Assembly: GCF_035994185.1 (NCBI RefSeq)
Contig: NZ_CP108538.1
Coordinates: forward strand, 2,976,001-3,040,000
Direction of reading: 5' to 3'
Origin: Streptomyces sp. NBC_01217
GTDB taxonomy: Bacteria; Actinomycetota; Actinomycetes; Streptomycetales; Streptomycetaceae
DNA length: 64,000 nucleotides
Part shown: piece by piece, positions 37,463-45,646 of the stretch
Numbering within the stretch: the first letter of the stretch is position 1
How the letters are laid out: the number at the start of each line of letters is the position of its first letter
Program-made: the position numbers and the translations under genes
The notes under the pieces: generated by a model
Databases searched by the model: none
The model's input: only the letters and a program-made list of their open reading frames with translations
Told to the model about the DNA's origin: nothing

Positions 37463-39502
37463 ATGCCCGTCAAAGTAAGTGTCGTCATTCCCGTATACAA
37501 CCCGGGTAAGTACATCGACCCCTGCATCGACTCACTTCTGCGGCAGACCCTCCCTGCGGGGGAGTTCGAAGTTCTCTTCGTCAACGATGGATCCACGGAC
37601 GACACTCCTGAACGGCTCGAAAAGCTGGCGGTGGATCACTCGCATTTCCGGGTGATCACCATTCCCAACTCCGGGTGGCCCGGAAAGCCGCGCAACGTCG
37701 GCGTGGCCGAAGCGAAGGGCGAGTACGTCCAGTTCGTCGACCAGGACGACCACCTCGCCTCCGACGCCCTGCGCCGACTGTACGAGATGGGGCACCGCAA
37801 CGGCTCGGACATCGTCATCGGCAAGGTGGCCAGCAACTTCCGCGGTGTTCCGCACGGCGTGTTCAAGAAGAACCGTGAGAAGTGCACCCTGCGCGACGCG
37901 CCCCTGTACGACAGCCTCACACCGCACAAGATGTTCCGGACGGATTTCCTCCGTGAGAACGGCATCGCCTACCCCGAGGGGAAGCGTCGTCTGGAGGACC
38001 AGCTCTACATGATGCAGGCGTACTTCCCGGCCGAGGTCGTCTCCATCCTGGGCAACTACACCTGTTACTTCTACTCCCGGCGCGACGACGGCAAGAATGC
38101 CGGATCCACCAGGATCGTTCCGGCCCTCTACTACGGGAACCTCCGCGAGGTCCTGGACGTCGTCGTGGCCAACACCGAGCCGGGCGAGTTCCGGGATCTG
38201 CTGCTCCGCCGCTTCTACCGGGTCGAGATGCTGAGCCGCCTCAGCGAACCCGCGGTGGTCAAGTACCAGCCCGATTTCTTCGGCGAGATGGTCGATGCGA
38301 TCAGGCCGCTGGCCGTCGACTTCATGGGCGACGGCGTGCGCGACGGCCTCGGCCCGCTGCTGCGGATCCGCTCCACACTCCTGCGCAGGGACGACCGGGA
38401 GGGGCTGCTGCGGATCGCCCGGTTCGCCGGGTCCGTCAAGGCGTCGGCCCGTCTGGAGGAGTTCGCCTGGCAGCCGGACGGCCGCGTCGCCGTCACCGTC
38501 ACCGCACGGCTGGTCCAGGGCGACGACGAGACCCCGGTGAAGCTGCTGCGCCGGGACGGCCGCTACTTCCTGCACCCGGACAACGGGGGCGGGCTGCTGG
38601 CCGAGAACGAACTCCTCGATGTCACCGACGACTTCGACGGCTTCTCCGCCGAGCTGTCCCTGCGCAATCGCGAGACGGCCGTCGAGTGGCCCTGCCCCGC
38701 GACGTTCACCACCAAGACCGAGGAACTCGGCGACGGGGCCTGCGAGATCGTCCTGCGCGGCAGCGGTCACGTCTCCTCGGAGGCGGTGAAGGGCCGCGGC
38801 CGGGTCTCCCGCGGCTTCTGGGACATCTGGGTACCGCTGCGCGGCCTGGGCCTGGTCCGCAAGGCGAGGCTGGGTGCCGACCGCGCGCCCGAGGTGGACG
38901 CCGACTGTCTGCCCGCCTCGCTCGGCTCACCGGCCCGCGCCGTCATCCCGTACTTCACCGACCCGTACGGCAACCTCACGCTCGATGTCGCCCGTCGCGG
39001 CAAGAAGCTCGCCGACTATCTGGACGGCCGCCCCGTTCTGCGGACCCCGGGTCGCCGTCCCGAGCTCCGGCTGGACCTCTTCACCGCCACCACCACCGCC
39101 GCCTCCGACGCCCAGCTGGTCCTGAGCCCGGCCGACGGAACCGACTCGCCCGTGCACACGCTGCGCACCGTCCTGCAACCGACGCGGGGCCGCGCCCACC
39201 TCACCGTGCCCGGCCGCGCCCCCGGCGTCGCGGCGGGCGCCTGGAAGCTCTCCGTCCGGCTGGACGGCGAGAAGGGCCCCGCGCTCAGCCTCTGCGACGT
39301 CACCGTCGGCACGGGCGGCAGGATCCAGCTGGATCCTGAGCTGCCCGAGACCGCGGAAACGTTCATGGCCGGCGTGGCCGCGCAACGCCGGAAGGCAACG
39401 GTGCGTCGCGCGCTGCGCGCCGTCGGCGGCCCGATCGTGCGCAGGCTCCCGCCGCAGGGCCGCAAGCGCGCCCGTCGACTCGCCGCCCGGTTCGTCAGCT
39501 GA
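37463..39502 (+). CDS. Family-2 glycosyltransferase, TarS/TarP-like, large
   Basis: 679 residues. An N-terminal GT-A domain has VSVVIPVYNPGKYIDPCIDSLL, VNDGSTDDTPERL and QFVDQDDHLASDAL, where DQDD is the DxD-type metal and UDP-sugar site. Residues 330-679 form two or more beta-rich modules (repeats of VTVTARL and LRLDLF-like strands) resembling the C-terminal domains of TarS-type teichoic acid glycosyltransferases. It likely decorates or extends a wall glycopolymer. ATG 37463 with GGGAC upstream. rmlC follows after 67 bases on the same strand, so the two form an operon. Confidence 0.85.
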   Translation: MPVKVSVVIPVYNPGKYIDPCIDSLLRQTLPAGEFEVLFVNDGSTDDTPERLEKLAVDHSHFRVITIPNSGWPGKPRNVGVAEAKGEYVQFVDQDDHLASDALRRLYEMGHRNGSDIVIGKVASNFRGVPHGVFKKNREKCTLRDAPLYDSLTPHKMFRTDFLRENGIAYPEGKRRLEDQLYMMQAYFPAEVVSILGNYTCYFYSRRDDGKNAGSTRIVPALYYGNLREVLDVVVANTEPGEFRDLLLRRFYRVEMLSRLSEPAVVKYQPDFFGEMVDAIRPLAVDFMGDGVRDGLGPLLRIRSTLLRRDDREGLLRIARFAGSVKASARLEEFAWQPDGRVAVTVTARLVQGDDETPVKLLRRDGRYFLHPDNGGGLLAENELLDVTDDFDGFSAELSLRNRETAVEWPCPATFTTKTEELGDGACEIVLRGSGHVSSEAVKGRGRVSRGFWDIWVPLRGLGLVRKARLGADRAPEVDADCLPASLGSPARAVIPYFTDPYGNLTLDVARRGKKLADYLDGRPVLRTPGRRPELRLDLFTATTTAASDAQLVLSPADGTDSPVHTLRTVLQPTRGRAHLTVPGRAPGVAAGAWKLSVRLDGEKGPALSLCDVTVGTGGRIQLDPELPETAETFMAGVAAQRRKATVRRALRAVGGPIVRRLPPQGRKRARRLAARFVS

Positions 39503-39569
39503 TCCGCTGCCGAGGACGGCCCCCACAAGCACCGGACAACACAAACACCTCGGACAAGGACGTGATCGC

Positions 39570-40169
39570 ATGCGGCAGCTCTCCATCGCAGGGGCCTGGG
39601 TGCATGAGCCCAAGGTCTTCCCGGACAGCCGCGGCAGCTTCCACGAGTGGTTCAAGGGATCGGAGCTGAGCGAGGCCGTCGGACACACGCTGGAGCTCGC
39701 GCAGGCCAACTTCTCCGTCTCCAGCCGGGGAACGCTGCGCGGCGTCCACTTCGCCGATGTGCCGCCGAGCCAGGCGAAGTACGTCAAGTGCGTACGCGGC
39801 GCGGTGCTCGACGTCATCGTGGACATCCGGGTCGGCTCCCCCACGTACAAGCGGTGGGAGGCCGTCCGGCTGGACGACGCGGACCATCACGCCGTCTATC
39901 TCGCCGAGGGTCTCGGCCATGCCTTCATGGCCCTGACGGACGACGCGTCGGTCGTCTATCTGTGCTCCGAGGGGTACGCGCCCGGCCGCGAGCACGGCAT
40001 CGACCCGCTCGACCCCGAGCTGGGCATCGAGTGGCCGCAGGGGATCACCCCGCTGCTGTCCGACAAGGACGCCGCGGCCCCCTCGCTGGCCGAGGCGGAG
40101 GCGCAGGGCCTGCTGCCGTCGTACGAGGCGTGCCAGGCGTACTACGCGCGGCTGCGCGCCCGCGGCTGA
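39570..40169 (+). CDS. rmlC: dTDP-4-dehydrorhamnose 3,5-epimerase
   Basis: 199 residues, RmlC cupin fold. It has FPDSRGSFHEWFK, ANFSVSSRGTLRGVHF (catalytic His), KYVKCVRGAVLDVIVDIRVGSPTYKRW and EGLGHAFMAL. It makes dTDP-4-keto-L-rhamnose for RmlD. The other three rhamnose genes are on the opposite strand 1 kb further on. Confidence 0.95.
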   Translation: MRQLSIAGAWVHEPKVFPDSRGSFHEWFKGSELSEAVGHTLELAQANFSVSSRGTLRGVHFADVPPSQAKYVKCVRGAVLDVIVDIRVGSPTYKRWEAVRLDDADHHAVYLAEGLGHAFMALTDDASVVYLCSEGYAPGREHGIDPLDPELGIEWPQGITPLLSDKDAAAPSLAEAEAQGLLPSYEACQAYYARLRARG

Positions 40170-40186
40170 GCCCGGCCCAGAACGCC

Positions 40187-40222
40187 GAAGCCCCCGTGGT
40201 CCGTACGGATCACGGGGGCTTC
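40187..40222. terminator. Hairpin between convergent rmlC and methyltransferase genes
   Basis: GAAGCCCCCGTG (40187-40198) with its complement (40211-40222). Lies between convergent genes, so probably bidirectional. Confidence 0.8.
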
Positions 40223-40239
40223 GTACTGCCTGGGGCCGG

Positions 40240-41034
40240 TCAGCCGGCGAGGGCCTCGATGCGCCCCCGCAAGGGTGCGAACGCCGAGCGCGGGCGGCGC
40301 AGGTTGCGGGCGCGGGTCAGGGCCGGCCAGAAGTCGGCACCGAGCAGTGCCTCGGGCTGAACGGCGTTCTTCCGCACCAGCACCTCCTCGGGCACGTCCT
40401 GCGGATCGGGTACGACGTACTCCTCGATGATCTTGTCGTACGCGTTCTTCAGGACGTCGCTCTCCGGGTCCGCGCCGAACACGGCGACCACGCCGGTCGG
40501 TGCCGTGTCCAGCTCCACGACGACCAGGTCGGGGCGGTAGCGGCGCAGCACCTGCACCACCTTGTACACATCACCGGTCCAGTACTTGGTGTGCCGGTCG
40601 CGGGCCGCCTCGTCGACATCGCGCGGCAGCATGTCGTCCAGCACGATCACACTCGACCAGCGGGCGTGCTTCTCGACGTTCATGAAGTCGCGCAGGGCGT
40701 ACTCGAAGAGGTGCATGCCGTCGATGAAGGCGAGTTCCAGTTTCGGATCGCCGCCGAGCAGATTGAGCGGGTCGCGGCGGGCGAGGGCGCGGAACGGGTT
40801 GCGGCCGTTGCGCAGGTGCAGCAGCGGGTCCTTGCGGGCGAAGAAGTCGTCGCTCGTCGCCTTGACCAGGTGGACGTCGCAGCTGATGTCCGTCACCACC
40901 CGGAAAGCGGGGTCGACGGCGACGGAGGGCACTCGCGAGAGCGCCAGGCTCCTGCCGTCGTTGACCCCGATCTCCAAATAGTTCCGAGGACGGTAGACGC
41001 GGTGCAATTGACGAAGAAAGTCATGGCGGTTCAC
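40240..41034 (-). CDS. Class I SAM-dependent methyltransferase
   Basis: 264 residues with NYLEIGVNDGRSLALSR (motif I), LAFIDGMHLFEYALRDFMNVE (post-motif acidic site) and VIVLDDMLPRDVDEAARDRH. This is the Methyltransf_24 layout common in glycan clusters. The substrate is probably a sugar or glycan acceptor given the position, but that is inferred. GTG at 41032-41034 is preferred (NRHDFLRQ start); a TTG nine codons upstream is possible. Its promoter region holds three small palindromes. Confidence 0.8.
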   Translation of the reverse strand: MNRHDFLRQLHRVYRPRNYLEIGVNDGRSLALSRVPSVAVDPAFRVVTDISCDVHLVKATSDDFFARKDPLLHLRNGRNPFRALARRDPLNLLGGDPKLELAFIDGMHLFEYALRDFMNVEKHARWSSVIVLDDMLPRDVDEAARDRHTKYWTGDVYKVVQVLRRYRPDLVVVELDTAPTGVVAVFGADPESDVLKNAYDKIIEEYVVPDPQDVPEEVLVRKNAVQPEALLGADFWPALTRARNLRRPRSAFAPLRGRIEALAG

Positions 41035-41090
41035 GTGGAGCAGCCCTTCGGAGGAAACCAACTGGTCTGGTCCCCGGCGAAGTTACCCCA

Positions 41091-41159
41091 TGAACGCACT
41101 GTGATGTAAGCGTTCACCCCTAGGTAAACCTCCATTGTTTACATCGTCGAAATTCGACG
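41091..41159. promoter_or_regulatory. Three adjacent palindromes upstream of the methyltransferase gene
   Basis: TGAACGC-12-GCGTTCA (41091-41116), GTAAAC-7-GTTTAC (41124-41142) and CGTCGA-3-TCGACG (41145-41159). They are in an AT-richer patch between rmlD and the methyltransferase gene. They look like operator or RNA-structure elements. Confidence 0.5.
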
Positions 41160-41189
41160 CGATTGACCGTCGATACGATCATTGGACGA

Positions 41190-42074
41190 TCACGGTCGCT
41201 CTGCTGCGAGGAGTGCCGGGAATGCCTCTTCCAGGGCCGCGCGCCAGTCCCTGATCGGTTCGATTCCGGCTGTCGCCCAGCGGTCGTGTCCCAGCACGCT
41301 GTACGCGGGTCGGGGCGCGGGGCGCACGAAGGCCTCGCTGGTCGTGGGGCGGACGCGCGCCGGGTCCGTGTCCAGAAGCCGGAAGATCTCCCGGGTGAAG
41401 CCGAACCAGGTCGTCTCGCCGCCGCTGGTGCCGTGGTAGACACCTGCGGGGGCGGTGCCCGCGAGCGCGGCCCGGCCGAGCCGGACGAGCCGGTCGGCCA
41501 GGTCGACGGTCCAGGTGGGCTGTCCGCTCTGGTCGTCCACGACGTCGAGGGTGTCCTTGACTCCCTCCAGCCTGATCATCGTACGGACGAAGTTGCCGCC
41601 GCCCGCGCCGTACAGCCAGGCGGTACGGACCACGTAGCCCGTGTCCGGCAGGGTGTCCAACACCCCCCGCTCACCGGCCAGTTTGGTACGGCCGTAGGCG
41701 CTGCGCGGTCCGGTGGGGGCGTCCTCGGCGTAGGGCTTCTCGCCGTCCCCGGCGAAGACGTAGTCGGTGGAGACCTGGAGGAGGACGGCACCGTGTTCGC
41801 GGCAGGCGGCGGCAAGGACCTCGGGGCCCGTGCCGTTGACCCGCAGCGCGGCATCCTCCTGGGACTCGGCGTCGTCGACGGCGGTCCAGGCGGCGCAGTT
41901 CACCACGACGGCGGGGCGGTGCTTCTCGAAGCCCGCGCGCACCGATGCCGGGTCCGCGATGTCCATGGCCGCGCGGTCAGCGGCGACGACGGTGACGTCC
42001 TCGCCGGCGAGCCGGGCCAGGACGTCCCGGCCCAGCATCCCGGCGGCTCCGGTGACCAGCCAGACGGTGCTCAC
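41190..42074 (-). CDS. rmlD: dTDP-4-dehydrorhamnose reductase
   Basis: 294 residues: WLVTGAAGMLGRDV (NAD(P)H site), STDYVFAGDG, YGRTKLAGE (Tyr-Lys pair) and RTAWLYGAGGGNFVRTM. It performs the last step to dTDP-L-rhamnose. The GTG start overlaps the rmlB stop by four bases (GTGA). Confidence 0.95.
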   Translation of the reverse strand: MSTVWLVTGAAGMLGRDVLARLAGEDVTVVAADRAAMDIADPASVRAGFEKHRPAVVVNCAAWTAVDDAESQEDAALRVNGTGPEVLAAACREHGAVLLQVSTDYVFAGDGEKPYAEDAPTGPRSAYGRTKLAGERGVLDTLPDTGYVVRTAWLYGAGGGNFVRTMIRLEGVKDTLDVVDDQSGQPTWTVDLADRLVRLGRAALAGTAPAGVYHGTSGGETTWFGFTREIFRLLDTDPARVRPTTSEAFVRPAPRPAYSVLGHDRWATAGIEPIRDWRAALEEAFPALLAAERP

Positions 42075-43057
42075 AGCGCGGCCCGGTCCTTCAGCGGCTC
42101 CCACCAGGCGCGGTTGTCGCGGTACCACTGCACGGTCTCGGCGAGACCGGTGCGAAAGTCCTTGCGGGGCTCGTAGCCGAGCTCCTCGCGGATCTTGGTG
42201 CAGTCGACCGAGTAGCGGCGGTCGTGGCCCTTGCGGTCCTCGACGTAGGTGACGCCGGTGTCCCAGTCGGCGCCGCAGGCGTCCAGCAGCAGGCCGGTGA
42301 GCTCCTTGTTGGAGAGCTCGGTGCCGCCGCCGATGTTGTAGACCTCGCCGGCCCGGCCCTTCGTACGGACCAGTTCGATCCCCTGGACGTGGTCGTCGAT
42401 GTGCAGCCAGTCGCGGACGTTGGCGCCGTCGCCGTACAGCGGGACGGACTTGCCGTCCAGCAGGTTGGTGACGAAGAGCGGGATGACCTTCTCGGGGAAG
42501 TGGTGGTGCCCGTAGTTGTTGGAGCAGCGGGTCACCCGCACGTCGAGGCCGTGGGTGCGGTGGTAGGAGAGAGCGATCAGGTCGCTGGACGCCTTGGCCG
42601 CGGAGTAGGGCGAGTTGGGCGCGAGCGGGTCGGTCTCGGGCCAGGAGCCCTCGTCGATCGAGCCGTAGACCTCGTCGGTGGAGATGTGCACGAAGGTCTT
42701 GATGCCGGCCAGGTGCGCGGCGTGGACCAGGGTGTGGGTGCCCACGACGTTCGTACGGACGAATTCGGCGCCGCCGTCGATGGAGCGGTCCACATGGGAC
42801 TCGGCGGCGAAGTGCACCACCTGGTCGTGCTCGGCCATCAGCTCGGCAACCAGCTCCGGGTCGCAGATGTCGCCCTGCACGAACCCGAAACCGGGGTGGT
42901 CGCGCACCTCGTCGAGGTTGGCCGGGTTGCCCGCGTAGGTGAGCTTGTCGAGCACGGTGACGGCGGTGTCGCCGGGTCCCCCGGGGCCGAGCACCGTACG
43001 GACATAGTGCGAGCCGATGAAGCCGGCACCGCCGGTCACCAGGATGTTCGTGGTCAT
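42071..43057 (-). CDS. rmlB: dTDP-glucose 4,6-dehydratase
   Basis: 328 residues: ILVTGGAGFIGSHYVR, HFAAESHVDRSI, ISTDEVYGSI and SPYSAAKASSD (Tyr-Lys pair), then VTRCSNNYGHHHFPEK, the RmlB signature. Start ATG overlaps the rmlA stop (ATGA). Confidence 0.97.
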   Translation of the reverse strand: MTTNILVTGGAGFIGSHYVRTVLGPGGPGDTAVTVLDKLTYAGNPANLDEVRDHPGFGFVQGDICDPELVAELMAEHDQVVHFAAESHVDRSIDGGAEFVRTNVVGTHTLVHAAHLAGIKTFVHISTDEVYGSIDEGSWPETDPLAPNSPYSAAKASSDLIALSYHRTHGLDVRVTRCSNNYGHHHFPEKVIPLFVTNLLDGKSVPLYGDGANVRDWLHIDDHVQGIELVRTKGRAGEVYNIGGGTELSNKELTGLLLDACGADWDTGVTYVEDRKGHDRRYSVDCTKIREELGYEPRKDFRTGLAETVQWYRDNRAWWEPLKDRAAL

Positions 43058-44124
43058 GAGGAGATCTGCACCTTGCTGTGGTCGCCGAGTACGAGTCGGT
43101 GGGCGGACGGGGAACGGGGCGCGGGGGTCACCTCGACGTCGCGGCCGATGAGCGACGCCTCCACGCGGCGGACCCCGGAGATGGAGGCGCCCCGCAGAAC
43201 GATGGAGTACTCGATCTCGCTGTCCTCGATCCGGCAGTCCTCCGAGACCGAGGTGAACGGGCCCACGTACGCGCCGCTGATCACCGACCGGGCTCCGATG
43301 ATCGCGGGCCCGACGATGCGGCTGCCGCTGACCTTGGCGCCCGCCTCGATCCGGACCCGGCCGATGATCTCGCTGTCCTCGTCGACCTCGGCCTCCTCGT
43401 GGGTCGGCTCGATGCCCTCCAGGACGCTCCGGTTGACCTCCAGCATGTCGGTGACGTTGCCGGTGTCCTTCCAGTACCCGCGGATCGTGGTGGAGCGCAC
43501 GTCGCGCTTCTGGTCGATCAGCCACTGGATGGCGTGCGTGATCTCCAGTTCACCGCGCCAGGACGGCTCGATCGAGCGGACGGCCTCGTGGACGGCGGGG
43601 GTGAAGAGGTAGACGCCGACGAGCGCCAGATCGCTCTTGGGCTCCTTCGGCTTCTCCTCCAGGGCCACCACCCGGCCGTCGGCGTCGAGCTCCGCGACAC
43701 CGAAGGAGGTCGGGTTGGGCACCTGGGTCAGCAGGATCTGCGCATCGGGCCTGTCCGCGCGGAACTCCTCCACCAGACCGGTGATCCCGCCGACGATGAA
43801 GTTGTCGCCCAGGTACATGACGAAGTCGTCGTCCCCCAGGAAGTCACGCGCGATCAGCACCGCGTGGGCGAGGCCGAGCGGCTCGTCCTGCGGGATGTAC
43901 GTGACCTCGATGCCGAGCCGGGAACCGTCACCGACCGCCTCGCGGATCTCCTCGGCGGTGTCGCCCACGATGATGCCGACCTCGGTGATGCCCGCTTCCG
44001 CAATGGCTTCCAGGCCGTAGAACAGCACGGGCTTGTTCGCCACGGGCACCAGTTGTTTGGCCGAGGTGTGTGTGATGGGACGCAGGCGGGTGCCCGCCCC
44101 TCCGGACAGTACGAGAGCCTTCAC
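43054..44124 (-). CDS. rmlA: Glucose-1-phosphate thymidylyltransferase, long form
   Basis: 356 residues. KALVLSGGAGTRLRPITHT (nucleotide loop), KPVLFYGLEAI, YLGDNFIVGG and FGVAELD mark the transferase. The C-terminal 110 residues form a left-handed beta-helix (repeats such as SRIVGPAIIGARSVISGAYVG). This is the long StrD-like form, unlike the 290-residue RmlA of enteric bacteria. GTG at 44122-44124 is used; an in-frame ATG five codons earlier has no ribosome site. First gene of the rmlABD operon. Confidence 0.94.
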   Translation of the reverse strand: MKALVLSGGAGTRLRPITHTSAKQLVPVANKPVLFYGLEAIAEAGITEVGIIVGDTAEEIREAVGDGSRLGIEVTYIPQDEPLGLAHAVLIARDFLGDDDFVMYLGDNFIVGGITGLVEEFRADRPDAQILLTQVPNPTSFGVAELDADGRVVALEEKPKEPKSDLALVGVYLFTPAVHEAVRSIEPSWRGELEITHAIQWLIDQKRDVRSTTIRGYWKDTGNVTDMLEVNRSVLEGIEPTHEEAEVDEDSEIIGRVRIEAGAKVSGSRIVGPAIIGARSVISGAYVGPFTSVSEDCRIEDSEIEYSIVLRGASISGVRRVEASLIGRDVEVTPAPRSPSAHRLVLGDHSKVQISS

Positions 44125-44277
44125 GTGACCAGTCCTCATGGTTGAGATATCGGTCTTGTCGCGGCTGCGACCTGCATGGCAACTTTACTGAGAATTGCTG
44201 CGCGATTCGTGGCGCGTCAACTCAGTGGTCGAGGTACGTGCACATGCCCGGAGCAGGGTGGGAGGGGGCGCGACTGC

Positions 44278-45495
44278 TCAGCCTGTGGTGATCCGCGACT
44301 TCCAGCGCCGTACGTCCCGTCGCACGCGCCGGACGACGCGCCGCGACAGTGACGCCCTACGGACCACGGCCTCGGGCTTCTCTATGCGCTTGCCGTCGTG
44401 CCAGTCGGGCACGGTGACCTCGAAATCGGAGTTCGAGAGACCGCTCGACCGGTCCCGGAAGTGCGGGTAGGCGAGGAAGAGCTTGTCACCCTTGCGTGAA
44501 CCGACCACATCCGGAACGGACTTCTCCTTCAGGAACGTCAGCTGGTCCACCAGCACATCGGACCGGCCCCGCGCGACGGCGGCCAGCCGCAGCCTCTCGG
44601 CGACCTTGATCAGACGCGCCACGCCTTCGTTCCAGTACATGTCCATGAGCGGCGCCGCGAGCTCCATCTTGTGGCGCCGGACCTCCTGCGAGTCCCGGAG
44701 GAAGTTGGGGCCGAACTGCTGCAGCATCCCGACCGTGAAGGGGCGGATCATCAGGAAGTCACGCTTCGGACCGGCGGGTTCGAGCCGGTGAATGAGATCC
44801 ATCATGGCCTTCATGGAGTCGAAGCGCCATTCATAGGTGCCGCTCTTGGTGACGTGCTTTCCGTCGTCCCGGCCGACCAGGTAATAGCAGGTGTAATTGG
44901 AGATGACGGAGACTCCGGCGCCCCGCAGATACGCCTCCATGGTGAAGAGCGCGTCCTCACCGGTCTTGAGTTTCTCGTCGAATCTCAGGCCTATCCGCTC
45001 CAGCAGTTCACGCCGGAAGAGTTTCTGTGCGCTCAGCGTGTAAATGACCTTGGAGTTGTATACGTTCACCCGGTCCTTGGTGGCCGTCCACATCGACCGG
45101 GGCGCTCCGCGATTGACCCCGACCACCTTGCCGAGCACCACGTCGGTGTGTGCCCGGTCGGCCCTCGCGACCATCCGCTCCAGCGCCTCGTCACCGAAGT
45201 AGTCGTCCGCGTCAAGGAAGAAGACGTAGCGGCCCCGCGCCATTTCGAGACCCACATTGCGCGGGCCGCTGGGGCCGCCGGAATTCGCCTGCCTGACCAC
45301 CCTGGTCGAAACCGCGGACCGGGCCGCGAACTCCTCCAGATACTCACCGGTGCCATCGGTCGAACCGTCGTCGACCGCGACGATCTCGATCCGGTCGGCG
45401 CCTATGCTCTGCGCCTCCACCGATTCGAGGCAGCGAACGAGATAGGGCATCGCCTCATATGCGCCGATGATCACAGTTACGTCAGGAATTGGCAT
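44278..45495 (-). CDS. Family-2 glycosyltransferase (medium)
   Basis: 405 residues. The GT-A core is MPIPDVTVIIGAYEAMPYLVRCLESVE, VAVDDGSTDGTGEYL, NSGGPSGPRNVGL and FFLDADDYFGDEALERM (DxD). A C-terminal helical region and basic tail (RRVVRRVRRDVRRWKS) may contact the membrane. It closely resembles the N-terminal part of the transferases at 37.5 and 59.7 kb, in the order of segments. ATG 45493-45495; the ribosome site is weak. A role in teichoic-type polymer assembly is likely. Confidence 0.85.
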   Translation of the reverse strand: MPIPDVTVIIGAYEAMPYLVRCLESVEAQSIGADRIEIVAVDDGSTDGTGEYLEEFAARSAVSTRVVRQANSGGPSGPRNVGLEMARGRYVFFLDADDYFGDEALERMVARADRAHTDVVLGKVVGVNRGAPRSMWTATKDRVNVYNSKVIYTLSAQKLFRRELLERIGLRFDEKLKTGEDALFTMEAYLRGAGVSVISNYTCYYLVGRDDGKHVTKSGTYEWRFDSMKAMMDLIHRLEPAGPKRDFLMIRPFTVGMLQQFGPNFLRDSQEVRRHKMELAAPLMDMYWNEGVARLIKVAERLRLAAVARGRSDVLVDQLTFLKEKSVPDVVGSRKGDKLFLAYPHFRDRSSGLSNSDFEVTVPDWHDGKRIEKPEAVVRRASLSRRVVRRVRRDVRRWKSRITTG

Positions 45496-45579
45496 GTCGT
45501 TCACATCAACAGAAGACAGGCAACCCCTGACGTTGGTTGCCCGGCACCGTACACCCGATGGAGTGACCCATATCACAAA

Positions 45580-45614
45580 GGCCCGGCACAACCCTCATGG
45601 GGCTATGCCGGGCC
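45580..45614 (-). terminator. Terminator after the TagF-like gene
   Basis: GGCCCGGCA (45580-45588) with TGCCGGGCC (45606-45614), 33 bases beyond the stop codon. Confidence 0.75.
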
Positions 45615-45646
45615 GGGTGGATCGTGTTAACGAACCAGCTGAGCTC

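Noticed and set aside
41190..44124. rml genes as part of an antibiotic deoxysugar cluster
   Set aside because: No polyketide, peptide or macrolide genes occur; TagF-like and CDP-ribitol genes point to a wall polymer.
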